A DNA stretch of 60,154 bases from Candidatus Hydrogenedentota bacterium (GTDB taxonomy: Bacteria; Hydrogenedentota; Hydrogenedentia; Hydrogenedentales; JAGMZX01), in NCBI GenBank assembly GCA_029556545.1, contig JAKQEQ010000027.1:1-60154 (forward strand). Direction: 5' to 3'. Each line of letters opens with the position of its first letter. Position 1 is the stretch's first letter. The position numbers and the translations under genes were made by a program. The notes beneath the pieces are model-generated. The model had not been told where the DNA came from and made no database searches. It worked only from the letters and a program-made list of their open reading frames with translations. Below are positions 43,917 through 52,628 of this stretch, one piece after another.

Positions 43917-44618
43917 ATGCCGCGAACACGTGGGGACCTTGTCGTCTGGATGGGGTTTTTCGCGGCATTGTGGTCAAGCGCCTGGGCGGCGGCGGCAACT
44001 CTCGACGTAGGCGCCGCGCAGGCGCATCCGAACGACAGCGGCGTCGAAGTGGCCGTAACCTTCGCCGCACAGCCGGGCGACAACGTGGCGGGAGTGCAAT
44101 TTGACCTGCTTTTCTCCGAAGCGGTCGCGGCGCTGACCAACGTGCGCCCCGGTCCCGCCGCCGTCGACGCGGGCAAGAGTGTGGCCTTTAACCGCCTCGC
44201 CGCCGGGCGCTGCCGCGTCATTGTCGCGGGACTCAACCAGAACGTGATCGCGGACGGCGTCCTCGCGGTGCTCGTGTTCAATGTCGCCGCCGCGGCCCCG
44301 AACGGCCCCCAGCCCCTCAACCTCGATGGCTTGGTCATGTCCGACCCGAACGGCCTCAACGTCCCCGCCACCGGCAACCCCGGAACCCTCGAAGTGATCG
44401 GCGGCGTGACAGACGGAGACACCTGCAACGCCTGCGGCTGCGCACGCGGCGCGCTGGACACACACCCCCCGGGAGCCCTTGGCAATGCGGCGCTTCTCGC
44501 CGCGACGGTCCTGATCATCCTATCGATGGCCGCCGCAGCTTCGCGCACCGCCCGCTACAGGGTGTGGGGCGTCCCGCCCCACACCCATCGGGGGCAAGAT
44601 GCCCCCGCGCCTGGATAG
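43917..44618 (+). CDS. Cohesin-like protein with Cys-rich C-terminal sorting-type anchor
   Basis: This 233-residue protein has a signal peptide (VVWMGFFAALWSSAWAAA), one cohesin-like domain (GVQFDLLF, GPAAVDAGKSVAF, VAGLNQNVIADG, MSDPNGLNV), then CNACGC, a hydrophobic helix (ALLAATVLIILSMAAAA) and a basic turn SRTARYR. Cys-rich motif, helix and basic end resemble MYXO-CTERM/GlyGly-CTERM sorting signals. The final residues VWGVPPHTHRGQDAPAPG come from a palindromic repeat (44562-44606) that runs into the gene, so the natural end may have been at about the basic turn. Confidence 0.72.
   Translation: MPRTRGDLVVWMGFFAALWSSAWAAAATLDVGAAQAHPNDSGVEVAVTFAAQPGDNVAGVQFDLLFSEAVAALTNVRPGPAAVDAGKSVAFNRLAAGRCRVIVAGLNQNVIADGVLAVLVFNVAAAAPNGPQPLNLDGLVMSDPNGLNVPATGNPGTLEVIGGVTDGDTCNACGCARGALDTHPPGALGNAALLAATVLIILSMAAAASRTARYRVWGVPPHTHRGQDAPAPG
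44562..44606. repeat. Two-hairpin palindromic repeat at the end of the third cohesin-like gene
   Basis: GTGTGGGGCG-TCC-CGCCCCACAC (44562-44584) is followed by GGGGGC-AAGAT-GCCCCC (44590-44606). Layout and the TCC loop match the elements at 33491 and 56246. It supplies the last codons of the upstream gene. Confidence 0.75.
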
Positions 44619-44658
44619 ACACTTCGAGCGAACGAACCGGCTTGCAAGGTCGCGGGCA

Positions 44659-45042
44659 CTAAAGGAACGTCACGCGTATTTCACCCTTCGCGATACCCCG
44701 GAAATCCTGGTCCATCGTTACGATTTCGAGGCGAAACTCCTGAGCAACGAGATATTGATATGCGTCGTCGAAATCAAGTCCCCACTGGGCTTTGACCGCT
44801 CCCAGTTGCGCATAATCATCCGTTGGCAAAGACAAGATCTCGATGCTCCCAAGCACCTCCTCGATGAAGAGTCGGAAAATGTCCTCGCGATTATGGCGGA
44901 ACAGGATTACACCGATAGAGTGCAGGGAGAAGTCGGAGATAAAGACAGCGCCGTGATTCTCCTCAAGGAACCGGCGGCATGTGTCCTGCTTCTCCTGTCC
45001 CAGAAGGATTTCCAGGAAGACGTTCGTGTCCACCAAGAACAT
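44659..45042 (-). CDS. PIN-domain ribonuclease toxin (VapC-like)
   Basis: The 127-residue protein has the PIN start MFLVDTNVFLEILLG with the first catalytic Asp, the middle acidic position in ISDFSLHSIG, and the C-terminal pair DFDDAYQYLVA and TMDQDF. PIN toxins cut tRNA or mRNA and are held inactive by a partner antitoxin. The likely antitoxin gene is 6 bases upstream on the same strand. Confidence 0.88.
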   Translation of the reverse strand: MFLVDTNVFLEILLGQEKQDTCRRFLEENHGAVFISDFSLHSIGVILFRHNREDIFRLFIEEVLGSIEILSLPTDDYAQLGAVKAQWGLDFDDAYQYLVAQEFRLEIVTMDQDFRGIAKGEIRVTFL

Positions 45043-45048
45043 GGCCCG

Positions 45049-45246
45049 CTATCTCCAGCGCGCGGCCTGATGTTGAAGCTCAACCGCAGTGAACTGGTCC
45101 TTGAGATGGGAGAGTCCTCCGGCCCATGCAAAGCGAAAGGGTTCCCGCTTCGCGCATATGCCGTGTTTCCTTCCCAAGAACTCGATGTACTCGATTACTT
45201 GCTTCTTGATTTGCGGCGGCAGCCTGTCAATCGAATCACTAAGCAT
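45049..45246 (-). CDS. Putative antitoxin of the PIN toxin (DUF2281-like)
   Basis: This 65-residue protein begins MLSDSIDRLPPQIKKQVIEY and continues IEFLGRKHG, a pattern like DUF2281 antitoxins, and ends with a region that likely contacts the toxin (FAWAGGLSHLKDQFTAVELQ). ATG 45246 has GGGAG seven bases upstream. An extended -10 box TG-C-TATAAT lies at 45295-45303. Pairing with the PIN gene supports the call. Confidence 0.75.
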   Translation of the reverse strand: MLSDSIDRLPPQIKKQVIEYIEFLGRKHGICAKREPFRFAWAGGLSHLKDQFTAVELQHQAARWR

Positions 45247-45294
45247 CGTCGTTCTCCCACGCCGCATCGCTCGGGCGCATGAATTTCTGAACGC

Positions 45295-45303
45295 ATTATA
45301 GCA
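45295..45303 (-). promoter_or_regulatory. Extended -10 promoter of the toxin-antitoxin pair
   Basis: On the minus strand TGC-TATAAT gives a perfect -10 with the TG extension; no good -35 is visible. The rest of 45304-45489 holds no gene I can support. Confidence 0.5.
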
Positions 45304-45489
45304 CGCAATTCTCGCCCTCTCGGCAGGTCAGCTTTCGTTCCGATTCGCAGCCACGACCGCAACAAACGTCTGTCTCCAGATTATTGGCAACGACTTCACG
45401 GACAGCATGCTGGTGTTCGATCCTGTTGTCGCCTGGGGCGTATTGTAACACACGCCGCTCTTCGTCGCCTCGGTTGCTTCGGGGACTCG

Positions 45490-48087
45490 TCAACAGCGCA
45501 AACAAATGGCCTTCGGCAGAATCTCGAAGGTCGCGGGTAGGCGGCCGGGCGCTTCGCCGTCAACGTCGAGCAGGACCGGTCCGGCGCCCCGAATCGGCAG
45601 GGCGGTGATCTTGCGCCCGCGCAAGGCGGTGACCTTGTTGTAGCGCAGGTGTTTGCCCTTGTAGACGGATCGCGACTTGAGCAGCAGTTCGATGGGGCCC
45701 ACGTCCGCGATGATGATGACGTCGAAGAGGCCGTCGTCGGGTTGCGCGTTTGGGGCGACCTTCATGCCGCCGCCGAAGTACTTTCCGTTCGCCACGGCCA
45801 CCGTTGTGGTGTTGACGATCTGATCGAAGGCCTCGTCCACGCGCAGGCGCACGTGCTGACGCCGATACGTGAAGAGCGCCTTGAACATGCCCCACTGGAA
45901 CGCGAATTTGCCGCCGAGCCGCTTCGATAAGCCGAGCCGGTTCACGACGCGGTCCGCCTCGCCGCTCAGGCCGAAGCTGGCGATGTTGTCAAAGTATCGC
46001 ACCATTTCCTCGCCCGTCGAATCGTCCCGGTAGGTGAGTTTGCCCACGTCGATGCGGCGGATTTCGCCCATGGCGAAGCGCGCGATTTGCGCGTCGATGC
46101 TCTCCGGCAGCAGAAACGTGCGGCGGAAATCGCCGCCGGTGCCGCTGGCGATTACCGCGAGCACCGCGTCCGGGTTGATCAACTCCCCCTTCTCGAAGAA
46201 GCCGTTGACCACCTCGTTGACGGTCCCGTCACCGCCGACGGCGATGATCTGGTCCACGCCGTCCTTCAGCGCCTGCCGGGTCAGGTGTTTGGCGGCCATC
46301 GGCCCGTCGGTGAAGACGTAATCGACCGGGCCGAGGACGGCGGTGAGCTTCGCGAGGGTCACGGGCCAATTCGCGCCGGTGCGGTCGCCCATCGCGTGGG
46401 GGTTGACGATGGCGCGCGTACGCGATGACGGCAGGAACTTCGCATTCGCGCGCTCGATTTGCGCGGCCCGCTGCTGCTTGTCCCAACCCAACTCGCGCGC
46501 CACCAGGTCCGCTGCCTTGCCGATCGCCTCGTCGCCCGGCGAGCCGAGCGTGCCGAGGCCCGTCCTGCGGAACAGCACGTCGTCGAGCATGAGCGCCATT
46601 TCCTCGCGCACGGCGTAAACCACCTCCGCCCCGATGTCGGGAAATCGCTCGCAGAGGCGTTCCGCGAGCGCGGGGTCCGATTCCGCCAGCGCGATCACGT
46701 CCGAAAGGCGGCTGCCGTAATTGCGCGCCAGGTTCTCGATCACTTCCGGCGGCCACGCCGCGAATTTCTCCGCGCACTCCTGGATGAACTGCGCGTATTG
46801 CCCGACGTCGCCGCCGTGCGTCGGCGTGGTCGCGGTGGCGCAGGGCGTCTCCGGCAGGCCGAGTTTCTGCGTGGTCAGGTCGACCACTTGTTCGGCGACG
46901 CTGCGCGCCGTGGTCCACTTCCCGCCGATAGCGGTGATGACGCCCTTGATGTTCTCCTGCGCCTCGTGATCGTAAATTTCCGCCGCGCGACTGGCGTTGT
47001 AGCTGTCCGGTCCTTCATCGTCGTCGGACTCCTCCTCCGTTCCGGCGCTCTCCACAATCGGGCGCAATCCGCCGTAGAAGTGCAGCACGTCTTCGCGCTT
47101 GAGTTTCGCTGCGGGGTAGCCCTTATTGATCACGTCGATGAATTCGAGGATGTCTTTCTCCGTGACGTGAAAGGCGTCCGGGGCGCCTTTGAACACCGTG
47201 TCGGTCGTGCCGATGAGGCTGTGTCCGCGCCACGGCAGAATGAAGAAGTGCCCGCCGTCGAACGGCACGGCGATCGCGTTTCCCTGCGTCAAAGGCCGCG
47301 TCAGGACGTGGATGCCCTTCGATCGAATCAGTTGCCGGCTCGGGCGGCCCTCCGCCAATGTCGCCATGAGCAGGTCCGCCCACGGCCCCGCCGCGTTCAC
47401 CGTCATGCGCCCGCGCACGCTGAAGTCGCCGAAACCCGTGGCGACGTCGTGCGCGCGCACGCCGACGACGCGGTCTTCCTCCTTGAGAAATTGATGAACC
47501 TCCGCGTAGTTCGCCGCGCACGCGCCGAGCGCCGCCGCACTCTGGATGCACTCGACGGCAAGCCGCTCGGGCGAATACATCTGGTAGTCATGAAACATCA
47601 TCGCGCCGGAGAGGTCCTCGATTTCGAGATCGGGTTCAAGCGCGACAACCTCTTCGCGGCTCAGGTGCTTGTGCGATGGGATAGCCTTGTCCGGGTCCTC
47701 CAGCCGATTGCGGTCAAAGGCCAGCCAGTCGTAGGCCATCAGGCCCACCGCAAGCTTGATGCGCCCGCGGATACGCTTCCTGCCCATCGTCGGCATGAGA
47801 AACGTCAACGGATAAACCATGTGCGGCGCGATGTTCGACCAGACCCGCCGCTCACGCAGCGACTCGCGCACCAGGCCGATCTCGAAGTTCTGGAGATAGC
47901 GCAGCCCGCCGTGGATCAGCTTCGACGACGCGGACGACGTCGCGCTCGCGAAATCCCCCTTGTCCAGCAGCGCCACACTCAACCCGCGCATCGCCGCGTC
48001 CCGCGCGATACACGCGCCCGTAATCCCGCCGCCCACAATCACCACGTCGAAGACCTTCTCCGCCATTGCGGCCAAGTCACGCTTCAT
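45490..48087 (-). CDS. Fusion: FAD-dependent glycerol-3-phosphate dehydrogenase (GlpD) plus diacylglycerol/lipid kinase domain
   Basis: Residues about 10-540 are GlpD: FAD motif VVIVGGGITGACIARDAA, LIHGGLRYLQ, HFFILPWRGHSLIGTTDT, KWTTARSVAEQV, and a C-terminal helical domain. It oxidises glycerol-3-phosphate to dihydroxyacetone phosphate. Residues about 547-865 are a DAGK/YegS-type lipid kinase: AIVNPHAMG, AVGGDGTVNEVVNGF, ASGTGGDFRRTF, and VAVANGKYFGGGMKVAP, with the C-terminal beta domain. The two domains join a respiratory glycerophosphate enzyme to a phospholipid precursor kinase. ATG 48087 was chosen; ATG 48063 (MAEKVFD) is also plausible. No stop or frameshift separates the halves. Confidence 0.9.
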   Translation of the reverse strand: MKRDLAAMAEKVFDVVIVGGGITGACIARDAAMRGLSVALLDKGDFASATSSASSKLIHGGLRYLQNFEIGLVRESLRERRVWSNIAPHMVYPLTFLMPTMGRKRIRGRIKLAVGLMAYDWLAFDRNRLEDPDKAIPSHKHLSREEVVALEPDLEIEDLSGAMMFHDYQMYSPERLAVECIQSAAALGACAANYAEVHQFLKEEDRVVGVRAHDVATGFGDFSVRGRMTVNAAGPWADLLMATLAEGRPSRQLIRSKGIHVLTRPLTQGNAIAVPFDGGHFFILPWRGHSLIGTTDTVFKGAPDAFHVTEKDILEFIDVINKGYPAAKLKREDVLHFYGGLRPIVESAGTEEESDDDEGPDSYNASRAAEIYDHEAQENIKGVITAIGGKWTTARSVAEQVVDLTTQKLGLPETPCATATTPTHGGDVGQYAQFIQECAEKFAAWPPEVIENLARNYGSRLSDVIALAESDPALAERLCERFPDIGAEVVYAVREEMALMLDDVLFRRTGLGTLGSPGDEAIGKAADLVARELGWDKQQRAAQIERANAKFLPSSRTRAIVNPHAMGDRTGANWPVTLAKLTAVLGPVDYVFTDGPMAAKHLTRQALKDGVDQIIAVGGDGTVNEVVNGFFEKGELINPDAVLAVIASGTGGDFRRTFLLPESIDAQIARFAMGEIRRIDVGKLTYRDDSTGEEMVRYFDNIASFGLSGEADRVVNRLGLSKRLGGKFAFQWGMFKALFTYRRQHVRLRVDEAFDQIVNTTTVAVANGKYFGGGMKVAPNAQPDDGLFDVIIIADVGPIELLLKSRSVYKGKHLRYNKVTALRGRKITALPIRGAGPVLLDVDGEAPGRLPATFEILPKAICLRC

Positions 48088-48167
48088 TGGGGGATCTCCC
48101 GAGACCACCGTTGCTTGCGCCGCACTATAGTACACAATCGCCCGCCATTGCACGGCGGCTGCGGGTC

Positions 48168-48196
48168 TTGCCATTTTTCGCATTTTGCGCTACAAT
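48168..48196 (+). promoter_or_regulatory. Sigma-70 promoter for the zinc-finger/TPR genes
   Basis: TTGCCA (48168-48173) and TACAAT (48191-48196) are spaced by 17 bases, with the first gene start 72 bases downstream. A TATAGT at 48124-48129 on the minus strand may serve the divergent GlpD fusion. Confidence 0.65.
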
Positions 48197-48268
48197 AACG
48201 GTAGGCAGAGAGGCAAGGTAGGTTTTGTGTTCGGGGGCGCGGCGACGGAGGTGAAGGAGGTGTCGAGT

Positions 48269-49198
48269 ATGCGATGTGCGTATCACATCATGCGCGACGC
48301 CGTTGGGTACTGTTGTGTCTGCGGCGAATTCGGCTGCGGGGATTGCCTGAAAGAACACGAGGGGAAGCACTATTGCCACCGTCACTATCAGCCCTTCGCG
48401 GAGGCGGAAGCCCGCGAGAAGCGGCGCACGGACTTCAAGCGGCGCGCGCATCGGCAGCGTCTGGTCGCCCACCTGCAAGACGGTAACGTGTTTCGCGGGT
48501 ATTGCTATCACCTCGATCTGGAAGAGCCGGGATTTCGGCTCGACTTAGTGGACGGGGACGGCGAATTGACGGGCGAGGTGCGCCCCATCTCCTTTTCCGA
48601 GTTGAAGGCGCTCTTCTACGTGAGGAGTTTTGACGGCAAGTTTGAAAAAGGCCACGAGTCCGACGAGTGGCGGCCTGAGGGGGGCGAAGCGGTGGTGCAA
48701 TTCCGCGACGGGGAGACGATCGAGGGCTTCACATTGCGCCCTTACCACGAGGGCCAGCCGCGCTTTTATGTCATTCCCGGCAAGCCGAACACCAACGACA
48801 TCAGCGTATTGGTCGAAGCGTCCGCGGTAGAGGGCGTCTACACGCCCCAGGAATTCAAGCAGCGGCAGAAGGCGGCGTTGACCGCCTATGTTCACGAGCA
48901 CGCGCACACGGGATTCTCTCGCGAGGAACTGGGGGGAGATTTTCATTTTACCGCGCATCGTTATCACCGCGCGATCCAGTACTACAACGTCGCGCTCGAA
49001 CATGCGCCGAATGAGCCGCGACTGCTGAAGAAGATAGCCTCCGCCGAGTACAACATCGGCGTCCAGCACATCCGGAACCACGAGTACAGCCTGGCGCTGC
49101 GATGCATGGAAACCGTCTTGCGTCTGGCGCCGGACAACGGCAAGGCAAGGCAGAAAGCGCAGAAGCTCCGCGAGCGGCTACACGCCGCGAAGCATTGA
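48269..49198 (+). CDS. Cys/His-finger plus TPR-like protein, paralogue 1
   Basis: The 309-residue protein begins with a B-box-like zinc finger (MRCAYH...GYCCVCGEFGCGDCLKE...HYCHRHY), then a region (residues about 70-210) with two beta strands LVAHLQDGNVFRGY and VVQFRDGETIEGFTL, and ends with TPR-like helices (FHFTAHRYHRAIQYYNVAL, YNIGVQHIRNHEYSLAL). The role is unknown; the finger and TPR parts suggest protein binding. AAGGAGG at 48254-48260 fixes the start at ATG 48269. It is followed by a clear paralogue. Confidence 0.85.
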   Translation: MRCAYHIMRDAVGYCCVCGEFGCGDCLKEHEGKHYCHRHYQPFAEAEAREKRRTDFKRRAHRQRLVAHLQDGNVFRGYCYHLDLEEPGFRLDLVDGDGELTGEVRPISFSELKALFYVRSFDGKFEKGHESDEWRPEGGEAVVQFRDGETIEGFTLRPYHEGQPRFYVIPGKPNTNDISVLVEASAVEGVYTPQEFKQRQKAALTAYVHEHAHTGFSREELGGDFHFTAHRYHRAIQYYNVALEHAPNEPRLLKKIASAEYNIGVQHIRNHEYSLALRCMETVLRLAPDNGKARQKAQKLRERLHAAKH

Positions 49199-49357
49199 AG
49201 GGCATGCCGCCCGTTCGGGAATGCCACGGCCCGGGCGGGTGTCTTGTCTTTAGTGCTGTGATGAGGTATGCTAATTCCAATAATTCGCAGTTTTGGGGCG
49301 TGCTGCGAGCAGGTCGCCGAGGGGTGGCTGTCTGTGGGCGTCCCGGGAGGATCGCCT

Positions 49358-50293
49358 GTGCAATGTCCGCGTCACACTGACCAGGAAGTCATCGGCTACT
49401 GCGCCGTCTGTGGCGAATTCGGGTGTGCGGACTGTCTCCGCGAGTACGCCGGCGGCTTGTATTGTCGGATGCACATGGAGTCCATCGTTTCCCGTATCCG
49501 ACAACACGCGGTCCATACGGAGCAAGCGAAGGAACGCCCGAAGTTGGTTGCTCGCCTGCTTACCGGGTCCGTGTTGCGCGGCTATTCCCTTCGCTTGAAC
49601 CCGGAGGAACGCGGGTTTCATCTCGAGGAGGTCAGTGAGCAGGGGGCGGACTTGAGCAGGACGCGCTACGTGCCGTTCCATGAGTTGAAGGCCGTGTTTG
49701 TGGTTCGGAGTTTCGGTCCGAAAGCAAACGGGGACGACGGAGCGGTGTATTGGCGGCCTTCCGGCGAGGACCTCGTGGTCCGCTTTCGAGACGGCGAGAC
49801 CTTGTGTGGCCGCGCGCATCAGCCGGGCCGCACCGGTCCCCCCCGGTTTGTGATGATTCCCGAGGACACGGACTCGAACAATCTCGCGGTGCTGGCGGAG
49901 TATACCGCGCTCGAGGGCGTGTACTCTCCGGAAGCCTACCAGGAGAAACTGGGCGAGGAGTTGCGCACCTGTCTCGTGAATCACTCGCACGACGGCATGT
50001 CGAAGGAGGAAGTCAGCGGCGATTTCTACTTCGCTCACCACGACTATGCCCGGGCGCTCGAACATTACCGCCGGATCACGCATCTGGCGCCGCGGTCCCA
50101 TCGCATCCGCAAGAAACTCATCGCGACCGAATATAACCTGGCGGCCGGCCATGCGCGCCGCCGCGAATACGAAGAAGCGCACGCCTGCATCATGCGCATT
50201 CTCGATCTTGACCCCCACCACGAAAAGGCCAGGGAAAAGGCGCGCGTCCTCCATCACGCGATGAAAAAGGCGCGCGCGGAACGCGGGGCGTAA
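49358..50293 (+). CDS. Cys/His-finger plus TPR-like protein, paralogue 2
   Basis: Homologous end to end to the preceding gene: finger VQCPRH...GYCAVCGEFGCADCLRE...YCRMHM, middle domain LVARLLTGSVLRGY and VVRFRDGETLCGR, TPR part FYFAHHDYARALEHYRRI and YEEAHACIMRILDLD. The start is GTG 49358: GGGAGG lies seven bases upstream and it aligns with the start of paralogue 1; the frame 5' of it is not conserved. It has 311 residues. Tandem duplication of a gene with unknown role, ending 7 bases from the convergent helicase gene. Confidence 0.85.
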   Translation: MQCPRHTDQEVIGYCAVCGEFGCADCLREYAGGLYCRMHMESIVSRIRQHAVHTEQAKERPKLVARLLTGSVLRGYSLRLNPEERGFHLEEVSEQGADLSRTRYVPFHELKAVFVVRSFGPKANGDDGAVYWRPSGEDLVVRFRDGETLCGRAHQPGRTGPPRFVMIPEDTDSNNLAVLAEYTALEGVYSPEAYQEKLGEELRTCLVNHSHDGMSKEEVSGDFYFAHHDYARALEHYRRITHLAPRSHRIRKKLIATEYNLAAGHARRREYEEAHACIMRILDLDPHHEKAREKARVLHHAMKKARAERGA

Positions 50294-50300
50294 GTATTGT

Positions 50301-52562
50301 TCACAACGCCGCGCGCGCGAGCAGGAGCGCGCCGTTCTTGCCGTGGGATCCAATCTCGAGCACCGGGCCGACGCAGCTCGGGCAGCCCTCCTTGCACTTG
50401 CAGCCGGTAAGCAGGGATATGGCCGCCTCCACCAGACGGCGATGGTGAGTGTAGAGTTTTTCGCTGAATCCCACGCCGCCGGGATAGGTCTCGTACAGGT
50501 AGACCGTGGGCAGTTCCGAGAAGGGCGAGCGGAGCATGGCCTGCGCGCGGATGTCCGTCGGATCGCACAACACCTGCACCGGCGCGACCTGGCGCAGCGT
50601 GTTCGCCAGTGCGTGGAGCGCCTCGCCCAATTCCTTCTGCTCGATGTCGAAGCGTTTGCCGATATCCTCGGGAAACTGAATCCAGTATCCCGTCGTGTGC
50701 ATGGTGGACTCGGGTAGGTGGATTTCGCCCCAGCCGACGTTTTCGTGGGTGCCGAACTTGATCTTCTTGTATATCGTGGGCAACCACGTGACGCTGAGTT
50801 CGCCGTGGCAGCGTTCGCCCTCGCCGACGCGGGTCTGCGCGAAGGCATCCAGCACCTTCAGGTCCACCTTAATCTCGGCGTCGGTGTAATAATCGACCTC
50901 GACGGGCCGCGCGTAAGCCTTCCGGTCCGCGAGGTCGAGGTTCTCAATCGTGTACTGCTGCGTCTCGTGCATGTATATCGCGTTTTGATACACCTCGACC
51001 GGCGCCGAGAACAGGTCCACCTCGCCGATGACGCGGCCGTTGTCCGTGGTGTCCAGAATGACGACGTTGCCGGGCGCGGCCGTGCGCAGGCTGATGTCCT
51101 CGGCGGGGTAGGCGTCGGCGCTCCAATGCCACTTGTTGCGCACCTTGCGCAGCACGCCCTGCTCGGCGAGATAGTCGAGAATCTCGGCCGTCGAGGCCGG
51201 ATCAAAGCCGAAGCCTTCACCCTCGACGAACGGCAGTTCAAACGCCGCGCACTTGAGGTGGCTTGTCGCGATGATGAGGTTGTTCGGGTCGACGGTTGCG
51301 CTCTCCGGCGCCTGGCCGAAGAAGTAGTCGGGGTTGCTGATGATGTACTGGTCGAGGGGCGCGCTGGTCGCGACGAGGACCACAAGCGAAACGTCGGTGC
51401 GCCGCCCGGCGCGCCCGGCCTGCTGCCACGTGCTGGCGACACTGCCCGCGTAGCCGGTCATGATGCACACGTCGAGCTTGCCGATGTCGATGCCGAGTTC
51501 GAGGGCGTTGGTGCTGACGACGGCCATGACCTTGCCTTCGCGGAGGCCGCGCTCGATCTCGCGGCGTTCGGTGGGCAGGTAGCCGCCGCGGTAGCCTCGC
51601 ACGAGGTTCGGGTCCTTATGTTGGCGGCGCAGCGCGTCCTTCAAGTACGTGGTCAGAATCTCGACACGAAGGCGGCTGCGCGCGAAGACAATGGACTGCA
51701 CGTCGCGGTTGAGGAACTGCATGGCGATGCGCGTGGCTTCCTTCACCGACGATCGGCGGATGCCCAGTTCCTCGTTCACGACCGGCGGGTTGTAGAAGAG
51801 AAAATGCTTCTCGCCCGCGGGTGCGCCGTTGTCGTCGACTAGTCGAACGGGTTGTTCGATGATTCTCTCCGTAATCTCCTGGGGATTGGCAATGGTCGCG
51901 CTGCAACAAATGAACTTCGGATACGAGCCGTAGAACGCGCAGACGCGCTTGAGGCGGCGCAACACGTTGGCGAGATGACTGCCGAACACGCCGCGATAGT
52001 GGTGAATCTCGTCAATCACGACGAATTCGAGATTCTCGAAGAGGCGAATCCAGATGGTGTGGTGCGGCAGGATGCCCGCGTGGAGCATGTCGGGATTGGT
52101 CACGACGATATGCCCCGCGCTGCGAATGGCCTTGCGGGCCGAGCCGGGTGTGTCGCCGTCAAACGTGTACGTGCCGATCTTGACCTCGAGCGTGTCCACC
52201 ACGGATTGCAGTTCGTGGACCTGGTCCTGCGACAGCGCCTTGGTCGGGAAGACATACAACGCGCGGGCCTGCGGGTTCCGAAGCAGCCGGTCAAGAACCG
52301 GGATGTTGTAGCACAGCGTCTTGCCCGAGGCCGTCGGCGTAACGACGCATACGTTCTCGCCGCGCAGGGCCGCCTCGATCGCCTCGCGCTGATGCGTGTA
52401 CAGGTCGTGGATGCCCCGTTTCTCGAGTCCGGCGATCAGGCGCGGGTCCAGCGCCTCGGGAAAACCGGCGAACCGCGCCGGGCGCGCCGGAATCACCTTC
52501 CACGGAATACCCTGGAACTGCCTGTCCGCGCGCAGGCGGTCTATGATCTGGGCAACGTTCAT
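50301..52562 (-). CDS. DEAD/DEAH-type helicase with C-terminal DUF1998 (MrfA/YprA-like)
   Basis: A cytoplasmic superfamily 2 helicase of the MrfA/YprA/Hrq1 type; Bacillus MrfA repairs mitomycin C damage. Motifs are VTPTASGKTLCYN (Walker A), VVTNPDML, VIDEIHHYRGVFG (motif II), CCSATIANP, STNALELGIDIG, and GSVASTWQQAGRAGRR (motif VI). The C-terminal DUF1998 region has YETYPGGVGFSEKLY and the four-Cys zinc site CKCKEGCPSC. ATG 52562 gives 753 residues and has a promoter at 52586-52614. It is divergent from the sensor kinase gene. Confidence 0.93.
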   Translation of the reverse strand: MNVAQIIDRLRADRQFQGIPWKVIPARPARFAGFPEALDPRLIAGLEKRGIHDLYTHQREAIEAALRGENVCVVTPTASGKTLCYNIPVLDRLLRNPQARALYVFPTKALSQDQVHELQSVVDTLEVKIGTYTFDGDTPGSARKAIRSAGHIVVTNPDMLHAGILPHHTIWIRLFENLEFVVIDEIHHYRGVFGSHLANVLRRLKRVCAFYGSYPKFICCSATIANPQEITERIIEQPVRLVDDNGAPAGEKHFLFYNPPVVNEELGIRRSSVKEATRIAMQFLNRDVQSIVFARSRLRVEILTTYLKDALRRQHKDPNLVRGYRGGYLPTERREIERGLREGKVMAVVSTNALELGIDIGKLDVCIMTGYAGSVASTWQQAGRAGRRTDVSLVVLVATSAPLDQYIISNPDYFFGQAPESATVDPNNLIIATSHLKCAAFELPFVEGEGFGFDPASTAEILDYLAEQGVLRKVRNKWHWSADAYPAEDISLRTAAPGNVVILDTTDNGRVIGEVDLFSAPVEVYQNAIYMHETQQYTIENLDLADRKAYARPVEVDYYTDAEIKVDLKVLDAFAQTRVGEGERCHGELSVTWLPTIYKKIKFGTHENVGWGEIHLPESTMHTTGYWIQFPEDIGKRFDIEQKELGEALHALANTLRQVAPVQVLCDPTDIRAQAMLRSPFSELPTVYLYETYPGGVGFSEKLYTHHRRLVEAAISLLTGCKCKEGCPSCVGPVLEIGSHGKNGALLLARAAL

Positions 52563-52585
52563 GCTTGCGGCTCCCCGAAACGCTG

Positions 52586-52614
52586 AATATATCATCAGTA
52601 ATCGCCCGGCGCAA
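52586..52614 (-). promoter_or_regulatory. Promoter of the helicase gene
   Basis: On the minus strand TTGCGC (52609-52614) and TATATT (52586-52591) are separated by 17 bases. The start codon is 24 bases downstream of the -10. Confidence 0.6.
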
Positions 52615-52628
52615 CATCGAGCGACAGT

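Noticed and set aside
35929..44618. A classical cellulosome
   Set aside because: No cellulases or other enzymes with dockerins are in the locus; only scaffold-like and anchor-like proteins are seen.
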